A stretch of DNA of 64,000 nt, taken from assembly GCA_033961575.1 (NCBI GenBank), contig CM066732.1, forward strand, positions 81,486,687 to 81,550,686, given 5' to 3'. The stretch comes from Aselliscus stoliczkanus. Its lineage: Eukaryota; Chordata; Mammalia; Chiroptera; Hipposideridae. Positions within the stretch are counted from its first letter, which is position 1. Each line of letters starts with the position of its first letter. The notes beneath the pieces are model-generated. The model did no database searches, was not told the DNA's origin, and was given only the letters and a program-made list of their open reading frames with translations. Below are positions 22,880-35,200 of this stretch, piece by piece. The position numbers were made by a program, and so were the translations under genes.

Positions 22880-24503
22880 TTCCCCAGAAAATTCAAGAAA
22901 TGATGAAATAACAAAAGCCTATTTCATGAAACACACAGTATTTTGGCATCAATGCTTCGGTAATTCCTGATGTTTCTCCTGACAATAACTCAGATTGTTG
23001 CAATAAAGACTGTATGTTTGATTATTTGGATACCTGTCATGCATAACTGGAGGGTGGCTGTAAAAAACAGGATTAATCAAAGTAGGATTATAATTTTCTA
23101 CAACACCTGTTTCGACCAGCTGCCTCTGATTGTAGATTCTATTTCTCTAGTCCTCCCAAATTACACAATAAAGCAATTTAGAAATCAGTGGAGAGCCCAG
23201 CGTCACTGTGCCAATATGGAAGTCAAACATTAGAGCAGAGGAACCTTTGAGCAAACTGATTTAATTTGCTTGGATTATTCCAGTAAGAAAAGAACAAGCA
23301 GATGATGATAATATATGGTAATACCCTAAAAAAGTTTTTGTGTTAAAATTTTTATGCCACTTGGTTGTGTTTGTTTGTTTCTAAATTCAATTTGACTTAA
23401 GTAATTTTGATCACTTGCGAAATGCTATCAGTATCTAAGTGAGGTGTGGGATAGAATTTCAGTCCTGAAGGAGCTTGTTGTGGTGTTGAGGAAACAATAG
23501 TTTAATAGATAAATGAAATATTCAAGTTCACATGTGCCTATACATGTCAGAGAGAACAAAGAGTGAAGAGGAGAAATAAGATTTCTTACGTAAGTAGGTG
23601 CATTGTTTCTGTTTTATGGGCCACACTGAAATGGATGCCTTGCCAGAAGGAGTGTATCTTTGGCTTCTGACATGGCATAACTGAGGTTTCAATTGTCACA
23701 AACAACTTAAAGTATATTAAAATATATTGAAGATTTATGCCATATGTATGTTATCTATGATATGTTGCATATTATTCATGTTTCTGTGTATGTGCGTATA
23801 TAAAAAGAGAGATACATGTATAAGAAATGGCAGAGGTAATATTCATATATTTTAATGTAAAACAATTACCCATATCAATTTAATATGTTTTTAATGCCTT
23901 GATGTGTAAATGTCAATCTTCAATTTATCTTGCTTAATGGTTTCTTAGAGTTTCATATCTTAATTTAATTTGGAAGTAAATAAATATTCTCAAGTGCATA
24001 AATCTACTCTTTTGTTTAGAAATGACGCACATTTGTATTCTTCTCTACACCTTGAAATATGGACTAATATAATTAAGTCTCTTTAAATATGATAAAAATT
24101 CTAATTATCTAGTTAACAAAAACAGTGATTGGCAAAGAAATAGATATATTCAGCCACTGAGCTAAGAAGATTTTCCTTCAGCTCACTTCATTAGTATTCA
24201 GTATAGCTTCTATTATAAAACTATTCTTCCTTTTTGTTTATTAGCCTCAAAGGATGAAAATGAAGAGTTGTCCTTAGCATAAATGCATTTAGAATTCTTG
24301 TTTGTTCTCCATAGTCACAAGTACTATAGATTAGAATTCAGTTAGTCATGAATTGATAACAGAGTTGCAGCTGGAAATATAGTTTAGAACAAAATTCAGA
24401 AAACTCAATTTTCAGCTTTACCTTATTTTTTAAAAATTAAATTGATATAATTTAGTCGTAGAAAATCTCTAGTTCATTTTGTAAATGAACAATTGGGACT
24501 CTG
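22878..24503. other. Unassigned, repeat-poor sequence
   Basis: No repeat recognised. The ORF at 22970-23233 (87 residues) is the best in the block but has no known domain, no start context of note, and no supporting neighbour. Confidence 0.4.
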
Positions 24504-24660
24504 TCATGTACAGTAAGTCCTCACTTAACATCGTGGAGAGGTTCTTGGAATTGCAGTTAACAAAACCAGTTTTACCACAGGCTAATTGATATAAACAAGA
24601 GTTAAGTTCCTACAGCATCTCATAAATATTATAATGAAACAATTCGAGGGCCTGCTGTAT
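24504..24660 (+). mobile_element. Tigger-like DNA transposon end
   Basis: Begins CAGTAAGTCCTCACTTAACATC after a TA (24502-24503), the terminal pattern of an old pogo/Tigger-group element. 'aggctaattgatataaacaa' (24578-24597) continues the match. The other terminus is not seen. Confidence 0.65.
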
Positions 24661-25195
24661 TTCTAAATTACGGAAACTTCTGTAAATTACTTTTAAATAT
24701 CAGTGTAAGCCATAGACGTAAGTGAAACTAACTTTCTTCAACTGGGAATTGGTAGCATAATGTCTGGACCCACTTAGGCAGCATATTCTTAGCCTAGTTG
24801 TTAATTATATACCTGCCTTAGCAAAATTCCTGGGTGTAACGGAAAGAGAACTGCACCCAAAGTTGTAAGACCTGTATTCTTGGCTCTCTCTTTTGGTGGG
24901 CATACCCTCCACAAATATTTGGTGAGCACCTTTTACTTGAAGTGCACTTAGTGAAGGCATTCTATGTGTGTATATGTGTACGTATTTGTGTGTGTTAAGC
25001 TCTGGTTTGCTCACATGTGGAAAAAAAATAAAAAGAACTGGGCTTGAATCACTTTAAGGTTCCCTATATTATATAATGGTGAACTCAGAAAATGGTAATC
25101 TTTTAAATCTTGCTGACAAATTAAAGCACAATAATGCATCTAGATGACTATGTTAAATGAGTTTCATTGTAATATATAAATGAAATACAATGCAG
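24661..25195. other. Unassigned sequence
   Basis: Nothing recognised; no gene. Confidence 0.35.
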
Positions 25196-25280
25196 AATAG
25201 TGTGTGTGTGTGTGTGAGTGTGTGTGAGAGAGAGAGAGACAGAGAGAGAGAGTGTGTGTGTATGTGTGTGGTGTGTGAGC
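25196..25280. repeat. TG/GA compound microsatellite
   Basis: (TG)n, (GA)n and again (TG)n in sequence. Confidence 0.96.
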
Positions 25281-25573
25281 ACTTTTGGGGTGCACTAAAA
25301 TTTAAAAGCACATTATCATTTCGTTGATATATTTTCTTTAATTCATATGTTTGCTTGCCCCCTTTGTGTTTGGTACTACTCAGCAGATTGATGCCAACAT
25401 AGAGAGCTCAACTAGAAGGATCTCAGAAGCGATAGACATATCTGTGAATTACAAGGTGTGAACACAAAATACAGTGAACGTTTACATACAACAAATATTA
25501 CAGTAAAAGACATTGCCATTAATCCCCCTCAAAATACGTCCCTTCGCTTCAAACACACTTATTCCATCATTCT

Positions 25574-25681
25574 CTTTTTTTTTTTTTTGAGGGCAGTGTC
25601 ACTGGCCCTCACATGTGGGACCGAACCGGGGCCGCGGGCTTCCCAAGCCAGCACTTAACCACAGTGCCACTTGGCTGGCCC
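25574..25681 (-). mobile_element. Short tRNA-headed SINE, nested
   Basis: Short form as at 2890-2996. Perfect 10-bp duplication ccatcattct at 25564-25573 and 25682-25691. It entered at the A-tail junction of the neighbouring long SINE. Confidence 0.9.
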
Positions 25682-25691
25682 CCATCATTCT

Positions 25692-26083
25692 TTTTTTTTT
25701 TTTAAAGATTTTATTGGGGACTCAGGGAAGCGGAACAGACAAGTTACTGTCCTTTTGTTCTTCAGTCTAGCTGTGAAGGACGTCACCCCACTGGCCCATG
25801 TTGCTGTCATCATTGCACTCTTCCCAGATGAGACAGTCTCTCGCAGGCCAGTGGACAGCATCCTTCCACTCACAGCGGCTCATGGCAGCTCAAGGAAGCG
25901 CCACCAGCTGCCGGCCATCACCGGCGACTTGTGGCAGCCCAGCTCCAGGTTCAGCTGTTGTTCACCATCTTAGCTGTAGAGGGCTCAGCATCACTGGCCC
26001 ACGGTGGGATCCAAACTGAAGCCCTGCTGCTCAGAGCTGGCCTCCCAAGCTAACTCCCAACCAACGTGCCACTCAGCCGGCCC
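25692..26083 (-). mobile_element. Long tRNA-headed SINE, nested
   Basis: Minus strand: head at 26083 (GGGCCGGCTGAGTGG), body through complementary 'ctagctgtgaaggacgtcac', tail near 25704 (complement of AATAAAATCTTTA). Sits in the left arm of the palindromic mariner. Confidence 0.9.
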
Positions 26084-26149
26084 ATCCCATCCGTCTTGCC
26101 ACTTTCTGAAGCAGTTCTGAAAGTCCTCTTTCATGAGTGTCTTTACATC

Positions 26150-26400
26150 AACCTCCATCATGACAATGCTCAGTATCGTACATCACTTCTGGTATGTGCC
26201 AATTTCTGTCAAAAAAAAAAAAATTACAGTGTGTACTCATCCACCTTATTCAATGGATCCGTCACCGTGCAAATTCTGGCTCCTCCCCAAAGCCAAAATG
26301 ACCATGAAAGATAAATATTTTGAATCGATTCAGGTCATGAGGCAGCCACGGCAGCACAACTGAGGACACTCATGAAAAAGGACTTCCAGAACTGCTTCAG
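26150..26400 (+). pseudogene. Mariner transposase C-terminal fragment
   Basis: Plus-strand frames give the DD34D catalytic C-terminus. 'HHDNA' (from about 26153) carries the second catalytic Asp, and 'HPPYSMDPSPCKFWL' replaces the expected S-P-C-D-F with Lys at the third catalytic position. 'KMTMKDKYFESIQ' follows. The frame is shifted by an A run at 26210-26223. No N-terminal DNA-binding domain and no first Asp, so inactive. Confidence 0.85.
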
Positions 26401-26887
26401 AAAGTGGCAAGAATGAGGAGGGGATAAGTGTGTTCGAAGTTGGGGGGGGGGAATTAACGGCAATGTGTCTTTTAGTGTAATAATTTTTTTTAATTTAAAT
26501 ATTCCCCATATTTTTTTAATCACACCTCATATCTCATTCATATATTTTTCAAAGAGTTAATTCAAAATTTCTCTGCTTTCAAGTTTCTTATCAGAATATG
26601 CCATGACTTCTTTTAGCACTCTTAGCAAGTCACATTTGTTTTTCAGTTTCAGTGAAAATTAAGATGTGTAAGGCAAACATTTTATCAAATCCTTAGGATT
26701 ATCACGCTATGCTCGTGTAATATTATTTCTATAATTTCCAGGGTTTTTAATTCATTAAAATTAATCTAATATAGAATCATTTTTTATGTAAAGGTGCCCC
26801 TGACAATGGAAAAGATCAATTTTCCTCGACCCTAGAAAACTTTCCATCTTGGCCATGTTCTCTCTAATACATGCTTTTTTTCATTAT

Positions 26888-26914
26888 TTGTGTGTGTGTG
26901 TGTGTGTGTGTGTG
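26888..26914. repeat. (TG)n microsatellite
   Basis: Short pure TG run. Confidence 0.96.
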
Positions 26915-26984
26915 TAATTTCTTGTGGTAAAATATACATAACATTAAATTTTAACCATATTATGATTTTATTTTAAAATCCTGA

Positions 26985-27180
26985 AAGCAGCAGAAGCAAA
27001 ACAACCTTTCAGATAAGTAGAACAACACATTCATATTGCAAAAAAAGTTTAAAAAACATTCTAGAATTCAGTGTTTAATAAAGCTATCTTTCAGGAGTGA
27101 AGGTAAAATAAAGACATTCTCAGTGAAACAAAGACAGAGAATTTGCTACACAGAAACCTGTTTTACAAGAAATATTAAAG
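26985..27180 (+). mobile_element. Old L1 ORF1 fragment
   Basis: Sense-strand match to the ORF1 C-terminal region ('cctgaaagcagcagaagcaa', 26981-27000; 'aggagtgaaggtaaaataaa' near 27093-27112; 'caagaaatattaaagtc' at the end), as in the copy at 56278. Confidence 0.7.
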
Positions 27181-27194
27181 TCCCTTCTCCTGAA

Positions 27195-27440
27195 ATATTC
27201 TTATTTCAGATATCTGCATGGCTTCCTTTAAGTATTTTTTCAAATGCCACATTCTCAGTGAGGCCATGCCTGGAAAACCAATCTTATAAATTACAATATT
27301 CAACCTCTGACATACCTGATGCCCCTCCCTTACATCATTCATCTCCCATGCACTATCACCATCTTGCATACTGTATTTTGATGAATGTCTCCCCAATCAG
27401 AATGTGAACTCCGCGATGATAGGCATGTTTTTTTTCCAAT
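27195..27440 (+). mobile_element. L2 3' end
   Basis: Order of words typical of LINE-2 3' ends: 'caaatgccacattctcagtg' (27241-27260), 'aggccatgcctggaaaacc', 'gtctccccaatcagaatgtg' (27387-27406), 'aactccgcgatgataggcat'. The 123-residue ORF here is a chance reading across L1 and L2. Confidence 0.72.
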
Positions 27441-28830
27441 TTTATACACACAGAAAGGTCTGCTACAAAAGATTTAAAAATATATATATTTGTATATTTT
27501 GTGTATCCATGTGTATGACTCATGCACTAGAAACAGAAGACATATTCAAAACGGTTACACTGAAGATAATTTAATGATAGGATTATCTACAGTGGTAGAA
27601 CCATTGAAGAGAATGAGTAAGGAATGGTGAGGCACACAGATATTAGCAACAGCGGGAAGCAGTTACCATCCAGAGGGCTGAAGGGACAAAAGGAGGAAAT
27701 GATATGCCTGGAGCAGTGTGAGAGTTAGGGGTATGGAGGGCCTGCCTAACTGGAGCTTTAGATACTCCCAGAGACCAGATGGAACAGAGTAGAAGTGCAG
27801 AGAAACCCACTAGCCTCTTACTTCTTTCTGGTGACTTCCATTGGCAGAACTTAATCAGAAACAATGTGGGTGATACTGTCCTCCTGACTATGGAAGAGGC
27901 AGAGAAAGACAGAGAGCGAATCTGGGGGTGGGGTGGGGAGGATATCAATGAACAACCTAGCTATCACTGTATATTTCCATGGACTTAGATTGGACTTCTT
28001 GACCAATTATGAAATTTAAAATTTGTGAACATCTTGACCTTCCGATTTATGACTACAGTTTTAAAATAAATGTACCATATTTTTTAAATAAGTGTACCAG
28101 AAATTATACATCTGAGTGAAAATTGATGGCTTCAAAGGAGTTGCCATTCAAAATTATACACTTAATCTATAATCTCCTCATAATTTTAAAAATTTCTTTG
28201 GTATTAAAAAAATGTTTCTTTCATCTGAATATTTTAAAAATATATATGTTGTAAATAATCAAAGTCATTATAACAAACTAATTAATAAAGTAGGTTATCA
28301 TGTTAGGAAGTGTGTGTGTGTGTGTGTGTGTGTGTGGGGAGGCAAAAATCCAGGAAACTGTTATAATGAGACTAATTCTCCAAGCCTATGTAGAAGAGGT
28401 CATTCGATTTATAATTAAACTACTTTATATTATGTAGTCATACTACATGAGACTGTAGAGTATTCAGATAAAGTAACAAAATTTTTAATTCACCAAATAT
28501 TGATATGGCAAAGGACTCTAAAGACTTAAAGATATTTATATTAATGTAAATTTCCACTTTCCATATTCATTAAATTTTGACCAGTATTCTGATTTGAATG
28601 TCTCTTGGTGGTAACAAGTAGAAGTACCTTATTAACCTTTTGAAACTCATTAATGAGATAACATAATTAAGCTGTGTTTTGATAATTAATTGAATATGTG
28701 TTCTCTTGGTGCCTTAAACAACAACCATTTAAAAGGCAAAATGTTATATCTCTATTATAAAAAAGCATTATTTTCTTCGTAGCACTTCCATGAAGTAATA
28801 TATAATGTTGGTCATATGATAAAAATGTTA
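27441..28830. other. Mostly unassigned sequence with a possible old repeat
   Basis: 27540-27940 (e.g. 'ccagagggctgaagggacaa', 27669-27688) reads like an old interspersed repeat I cannot name. The rest is AT-rich with a TG run at 28311-28336. No gene supported. Confidence 0.4.
28311..28336. repeat. (TG)n microsatellite
   Basis: Short TG run. Confidence 0.95.
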
Positions 28831-28834
28831 AAAG

Positions 28835-29015
28835 GAGACAGATTTGGGGTTGAATGTTTCTTCCTCTTTGTAGCTGTATGATTTTGGTATGTAACTTAAC
28901 CTTCTCTAAAACTGCTTCTATATCTGTAAAATGATGATAAATGAGACTCCATGCTTTAGAGTAGTGTGGGAATTAAAGTATATACTAAATGTAAAGCTCT
29001 TAGTGTACTGTATGA
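28835..29015 (+). mobile_element. MIR SINE
   Basis: MIR core recognisable: 'gtagctgtatgattttggta' (28872-28891) followed by 'taacttaacctt' and 'ctatatctgtaaaatgatga' (28918-28937). Confidence 0.85.
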
Positions 29016-29404
29016 TTTTTGTCTTCATTATGTGAAAAGGGCAGAATGGCAAATTTTCCCAGACTCTACAGACCTTGGACTATATAGTCCAATTGTGGAA
29101 ATGCTGATATTTATCTTTTAACTGTTTTTTTATGGTTTAGTTGGATGAAATTTAAATGACTTCTAATTTTTTCTCAGTAGCATGAATTTAATTTGGGAGA
29201 ATAAATTTAATTTCAGAGTAACAAATTCACCTTTTTTTTCCTTTGAAGTAAGGGAAGAATAGGTAGGTTTTATTTAGTTCATCTACTCTATTTCTAAACA
29301 TTTTTTTCTTTAAAATGTACTTTTCTTAATAAAAATATCTTGATTACAAAACTGAGTTCTCAAAATCAAACAGATATAAGCAATATAACATTAAAATAGC
29401 CATA

Positions 29405-29545
29405 GACTAAGAAGCCTCTTGATTTAGACTCTGATTTTATCTCTCCTCCTGGTTGACTTTGGACAAGTCAAAAACTTCCTGAGATGCAGCTTCCTTATCT
29501 GTAAAATGGTAAGATAATTTCTAAGGCCTCTTTCATGAATAACAT
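29405..29545 (+). mobile_element. MIR SINE fragment
   Basis: 'ttgactttggacaagtc' then 'cttccttatctgtaaaatgg' (29489-29508): the MIR core and 3' core in order. Confidence 0.82.
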
Positions 29546-29547
29546 GC

Positions 29548-29755
29548 ATAGTAATTAGGAACATGGGTTGTAGATTAAGAGACACCGAGATATTCTACAC
29601 ATGTTACTAAATAAGTAACTCCCAGCAAGTGACTTAACATACCTGTCTCAGCCCCAGGTTCTTTATTTGTGACATATGCTTAATAGTATTTCTTATAACA
29701 TAGTTTTTGAGGATTAAAAGAAATAATGTATATGAAGCATTTAAAAAGATTTGTG
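29548..29755 (+). mobile_element. MIR SINE
   Basis: Includes 'gtaattaggaacatgggt', 'agcaagtgacttaacatacc' (29624-29643), 'ctgtctcagc', 'ctttatttgtgacatatgct' and 'gaggattaaaagaaataatg', the usual MIR order. Confidence 0.82.
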
Positions 29756-29937
29756 AAACTGAAAAAAAGTGTTTAAAAATGTTGATTTTGATAATGACAT
29801 TACATTGATTCTATCAACTGTGACTTTTGACTTTATTTTTTTATGTCCACAATGTAAGTTGAATAAAAACAGAAATACTCTTTCTTTCAGATAGCCCAAT
29901 TGTAAATGAAGTTGGCAAGTTACCTATGGGGTAAATT

Positions 29938-29941
<4 letters not shown>

Positions 29942-29990
<49 letters not shown>
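29942..29990. repeat. (AT)n microsatellite
   Basis: About 24 uninterrupted AT units. Confidence 0.98.
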
Positions 29991-29994
<4 letters not shown>

Positions 29995-31919
29995 TTGTTG
30001 TTTGTTTGTTTTTGTAAATGTGATATTAATGGCACTCAAATCCTGATTTTTTTTTTTTAGGGGGTAATGTAGATAAATGTATTTTAGTTGAGAACTGACC
30101 AAGTTTTAATTTTCTATTTTCAATGATTATATTTTTGGAATTACTTTTAGGACAATCATTTCATAAAGAAATGAGGAACGCAGTGATAAGAATAACCACC
30201 TTCTGTGAAGCTGCATATTCAAGGAAATACGCAGGTTCTCTCATACTGACTGCAGAATAAGTAACTTAGTTGGTTCTGCTGAATATATGTTCTGGTGTTC
30301 ATCTTCTGTTTATAGGCAATAATGAAATTAACCACAACTAATGCAGGAAAAATCACTTACTTCCATGAATCATATGATAGTTTAACTAACTGTAAATTCT
30401 CTAGTAATTGTAGTATGCCTTTTTATTCTAACTACATTAATTATTATTGTAAGTCTATAGCTACATAGTTACCATATGTATGCCAATTTAATATATGTAT
30501 GCCACTCCCATCCATCATTCACATCTTTGAAACCATGAATAGCAATTAGTTTGTTCAGAGATTTATCATGGTTCTAGAGGAAAGACATATATATTTTGAC
30601 ATGTATTTATGTATAGACTTATACATATGCATCACTGTATGTATTGCTTTCCTCCCACAATATCTATTACTGTTATATCTACTAAATAGAACAGAGTTTG
30701 TTCAACTTACAAGGGCGAATTTTTTAAGGTTCACCATTCTTTATAAAAACAATCAAATTTTAAAAGTTTGATTCTAAGGATCTATAAAATTTCATTAGGT
30801 TATGTATTAGATGAGCATTACCTTTATTATGATTCCTATTTATTTTGCTTATCATTCAAATGTAACTTCGGGGAATCAAGATTTCTCTACTTTCTGTCCT
30901 CACTTTGTAAATTAATATAAGGTTAATAAAGATGTTCACAAAATCCCAATTCTAATTAGTTATCAGTACCACTGATTTCCTTGGAGGCTACTAAACTAAC
31001 CATTTCCTTTCTTTATTCTTTCATTAAATATCATTATAGTTTCTCTAAACTCTAAATTGAATCCTTAACAATATGTAGCACTTCATTTATTCTTTCAAGA
31101 GATTTGGAAGTTATATGTAGCATTGAATGATTTATTATCTTAGTTTGAATAGTTTAGTTAGAAGTATAATATATGAATCTAAGCATAATCCATAACCTGT
31201 GAAGATGTTTAACATTTTAATGTAAAGAAACATTGTACATTGAACTTTTTATTGAAAGCTTTATGTTGAGGGAAAATTACTCTAATTTGTAAACCTTATT
31301 TGTTACTTCTCCAAAATAATATACATGATTGTTATTTATGAATATATCAATTCCATGCTTCTTGATTATTTATTAATATTGATTAAATTGGGTAATAAAA
31401 GCTAAAACATCCAGGCTATATTGTTTCTTTTAATATATAAACATGACATAGACCTTCCTTCTTTTGCTAAAAACAAAACAAAACAAAACAAAAACCCCAC
31501 AAAAACTAATATCGTAGAAAGAAACTAATCCCCATAATGATAAAGATCTCATTTCAAAAAAACATTTAATTTACAAGCATTTACATTTTTTGTAATACCA
31601 CAGTAAATAATTCAGTTGCAAATATATCTTTTCTGAAAATTTTCAAAAACTCCTTTATAATTATATAGCCATTTAAAATTATAAGCTAGAAGTTTGAAAA
31701 TAGTGTTTTCAAAATAGTGTTCAAAAATAAGTATAAGTTCTTATACTTATGCCATATACCAAACATATCGAATTTTACCAGTTTTTGTGAAATGGATGGT
31801 TGAAAATATAGATAAGGAAATTTGAAGATACCATTATAAATACAGGTATAATTAGATATTTAAATAAATAGTTATCTGGGAGAATGAATTATATTTTTTA
31901 TTTAATAATTTTTAAAATT
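29991..31919. other. Unassigned, repeat-poor AT-rich sequence
   Basis: About 1.9 kb with no named repeat, no gene and only a short CAAAA run near 31475. Candidate for genuinely single-copy sequence. Confidence 0.4.
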
Positions 31920-32160
31920 ATTTTTTTCAGTCATAGGTGATATTGAATTTTGTTTTTTATTAGTTTCAGGTGTATAGTGATTACACATTTATATAATTCA
32001 TGCAGTGATCTCAATTAGTTTAGCACCCACCTGGCATTATACATAGTTTTGCAACATTACTGACTATATTCTGTATGCTGTACTTTATATCCCCATGACT
32101 ATTTTGTAACTACCAATTTCTATTTCTTAGTTCTTAATTTTTTGTAGTCCATTTTAATGC
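31920..32160 (-). mobile_element. L1 3' UTR fragment, antisense
   Basis: Plus-strand 'tagtttcaggtgtatagtga' (31961-31980), 'gcagtgatctcaattagttt', 'actatattctgtatgctgta' (32064-32083) are antisense of an L1 3' UTR and repeat, diverged, in the next L1 at 32275. Confidence 0.78.
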
Positions 32161-32274
32161 ACATACTTTTGCTTTGTGACTCTGTGCTTCCAAAATTCTA
32201 ATAAACATTCACGACTAGAAATAAGTCATTAATGGCAAATATAAATATTTTTATTGCTTTTTATTTATTTTTAA

Positions 32275-35200
32275 TATTTTTTATTTTTTAAGTTACAGTT
32301 GACACACCATATTATATTAGTTTCAGGATTATACATTTGCATAACTTATGAAGTGATCACCCTGATAAAACTGGTATCTATCAGACACAATACACAGCTA
32401 TTACAATATTATTAACTATATTCCCTATGCTATACTTTAAATTCTCATGATTATTTTGTCACTACCAATTTATATTTCTTAATTCCTTTCCTTTTATACC
32501 CATTCCCCCATATTCCCTCTCATCTTCAATCATTAAAATATTCTCTGTAACTATGAGCTTGTTTCTGTTTTGTTTGTTCATTTATTTTGTTTTTTTTAGA
32601 TTCACATGTAAGTGAAATCATATGGTATTGTCTTTCACTGTCTGACTTATTTCACTTAGTATGATACCTTCTAAGTCTATTCTGTTGTTGCAGATGGCAA
32701 GATTTCATTCCTTTTAATGGCCAAGTAACATTCCATTGTCTTTATGTACCACTTGTTCATTCATTGAGCTTCTGATGGATACTTAGGCTGCTTCCATATC
32801 TTGGCTATTGTAAATAATGCTGCAGTGAACATACAGATGTACATATCTCTTTGAAGTAGTGTTTTGGGTTTATTCAGATAAATACCCAGAGGTAGAACTA
32901 CTGAGTCCTTCTTTATCTCTTGTCATAGCCCTTGTTTTAAAATCTATTTTCTGGTACAAGTGTTTCTGCCCCAGCTTTTTTTATTTTTTGTTTCTATATT
33001 CATGAAATATCTTTTTCCTTTCTTTATTTCAGTCTCTGTGTGCCTTTGATCTAAAGTGAATCTTTTGTAGGGAGCATATTTAAGGGTCTTTTTTTGTTTT
33101 CCATTAAGCCACCTTTGTCTTTTGATTGGAGCATTGAATCCATTTACATTTAAAGTAATTGTTGATAGAATGTAGTCTTGCCATTTAATTATTCATATTT
33201 TTTATCTTCCCCCCCCCCTTCTTCTTAAAGAAGTCTCTTTAACATTTCTTGTAATACTGGTTTGGTGTTGATGAACTCCTTTAGCTTATTCTTGTCTGGA
33301 AAGCTCTTCATCCATCTTATTTTAAATGATAGCTTTGCTGGGTAGAGTAATGTTGGTTGTAGGTCCTTGCTTTTCATCACTTTGAATATTTCCTGACACT
33401 CCTTTCTGCCCTGGTTTCTGTTGAAATATCAGCTGCCAATCTTATGGGAGCTCCTTTGTAGGCAACTAACTGCTTTTCTCTTGCTGTTTTAAGATTCTCT
33501 TTGTGGCTAAGCTTTGGCATTTTAATTATGGTGTGTCTTGTTGTGGGCCTCTTTGAGTTCATCTTTTTTGGGATTCTGTGCTTCCTGGGCTTTTGTAATT
33601 ATTTTCTTTGCCAGGTTATGGAACTTTTCCACCATTATTTCTTGAAATAGGTTCTTGATCCCTTGCTCTCTCTCTTTTCCTTCTGGTACCCCTATCATGC
33701 AAATATTATACTTGATGTTGTCCCAGACCTTTAAACAGTCCTAAATTTTTTGGATTTTTTTTTCCTGTTTTCACTGGGTGTTTTCTATTACCTTAGCTTC
33801 CAAATCACTGATCTGATCCTCTGCTAATCTAATTTACTATTGGTTCTCTCTAATTTATTTTTCATTTTAGTTATTGTCTTCTTCATTTCTGACTGGTTCT
33901 TTTTTGTTTTGTATCTCCATTTTTGTGTTTCATATCATTTTGGTGAAGTCCTTACTGAGGCCATTGATCTTCCTCATAATCAGTGTTTTGAACTCTGCAT
34001 CTGGTAGATTGCTTGTCTCCATTTTGTGTACTCCTTTTTTTTTTTTTTTTTTTTTTGAGCTTTGTTCTATTTTTTTATTTGGGACATGTTTCTTTGTCTC
34101 CCAATTTTAGTTGCTTCCCTGTGTTTGTTTCTATGTACTAGGTAGGGTTGCTATGCCTTCTGATCTTCATAGAGTGGCCTTATGTAGTAGGTGTTCTGTG
34201 GGGCCCAGTGGCACAGTCTCCCAGGCCACCTGAGACAGGTGTCCCAGGTGTGTCCCTTGTGTGGACTGTATATGCCTTCCTCTTGTAGTTGAGATTTGAT
34301 TGCTATTGGCATGTCAATGGGAGGGGTTTATCCTCACGCTGATTAATTGTGATGATTGGCTGTGACTATAGTCGAGGAGGTACTATTGTTCAGGGGATGA
34401 CTGTATGAAGCAGGTTTGCTTTAGCAGGGCCCTGAAGCCTGCCCAGTCTGCCATTTGAGTGTGTTGTTTGTGGAGGTGGTTGAATAGTGACCTGGTGTGA
34501 TCTTAAGTTGGTCACCAGGTTTGTTGGTTCTGGGGCCTCTTCAGAGGGTATCTGGTGCAGGCCATGGTCAGCCACTGATGTGCTCTGCCAGGGGCCACTT
34601 GGTATGAGCTATAAAGTGATCTGCAGATGGTTGCCACTTGTGCTGATCTTGGAGGTGCCTTGGAGAGGCTAAGCTTTGAACCAAGACCTGCTGCTGCTAG
34701 TGCCCGGCTTGGGTTGCTAAGCAAGAGGTACGGGGTACACTGAGGTTAGATGCTTCTTGTTTGGGGTTTGTGAACCTTTTAGAAACTTTAGGAAAGTCTG
34801 AAGCATGATCCAAGACAGGCTGTTTGTATGGAAAATCTACTGGAAGCTGCTTGGATGGATGTTCTCACAAGTTGAGAGGGGTGAGGTCTCAGGGGATCAC
34901 CAGCATGGGTGAATGCTGTTATCTAGGTTGATGGAGACTCAAATATGAAACCCCACATGAGTGTACAGTCTGGGTGGGGGAAGTGCTCAACAAAGGAACA
35001 ATGGCTTCGGCCAGCACTTCTGTCTAGGAGAAAGCTGCCCCTCCAGCCCTTCCATGAAGCCAAACAATTCAGTTTGTCCATGTATGTTCCTGGCACCTTC
35101 GAGCTGCTGCTCCAATGCTAGAACACAGAATGAGTGAGTCCCTCAGTTAGTAAGTCTATATGTGAGCACTTCAAGAAGAATGCTTGGGCTTCCAGCAGCT

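Larger units (their letters stand above)
25452..26529 (+). mobile_element. Palindromic mariner derivative with nested SINEs
   Basis: Outer ends CAAGGTGTGA (25452) and TCACACCTCA (to 26529) are mirror images, each CpG-decayed, and are flanked by TA at 25450-25451 and 26530-26531. The right half (about 26150-26529) is the 3' part of a mariner on plus. The left half (25452-25573 plus 26084-26144) is an inverted copy of that same 3' part, including transposase coding sequence, so the inverted repeat is ~170-180 bp instead of the usual ~30 bp. Two SINEs (25574-26083) sit in the left arm. Without them the element would be about 570 bp. Confidence 0.85.

Noticed and set aside
27036..27407. 123-codon ORF
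   Set aside because: Runs across an old L1 ORF1 fragment and an L2 3' end, so it is a chance fusion.
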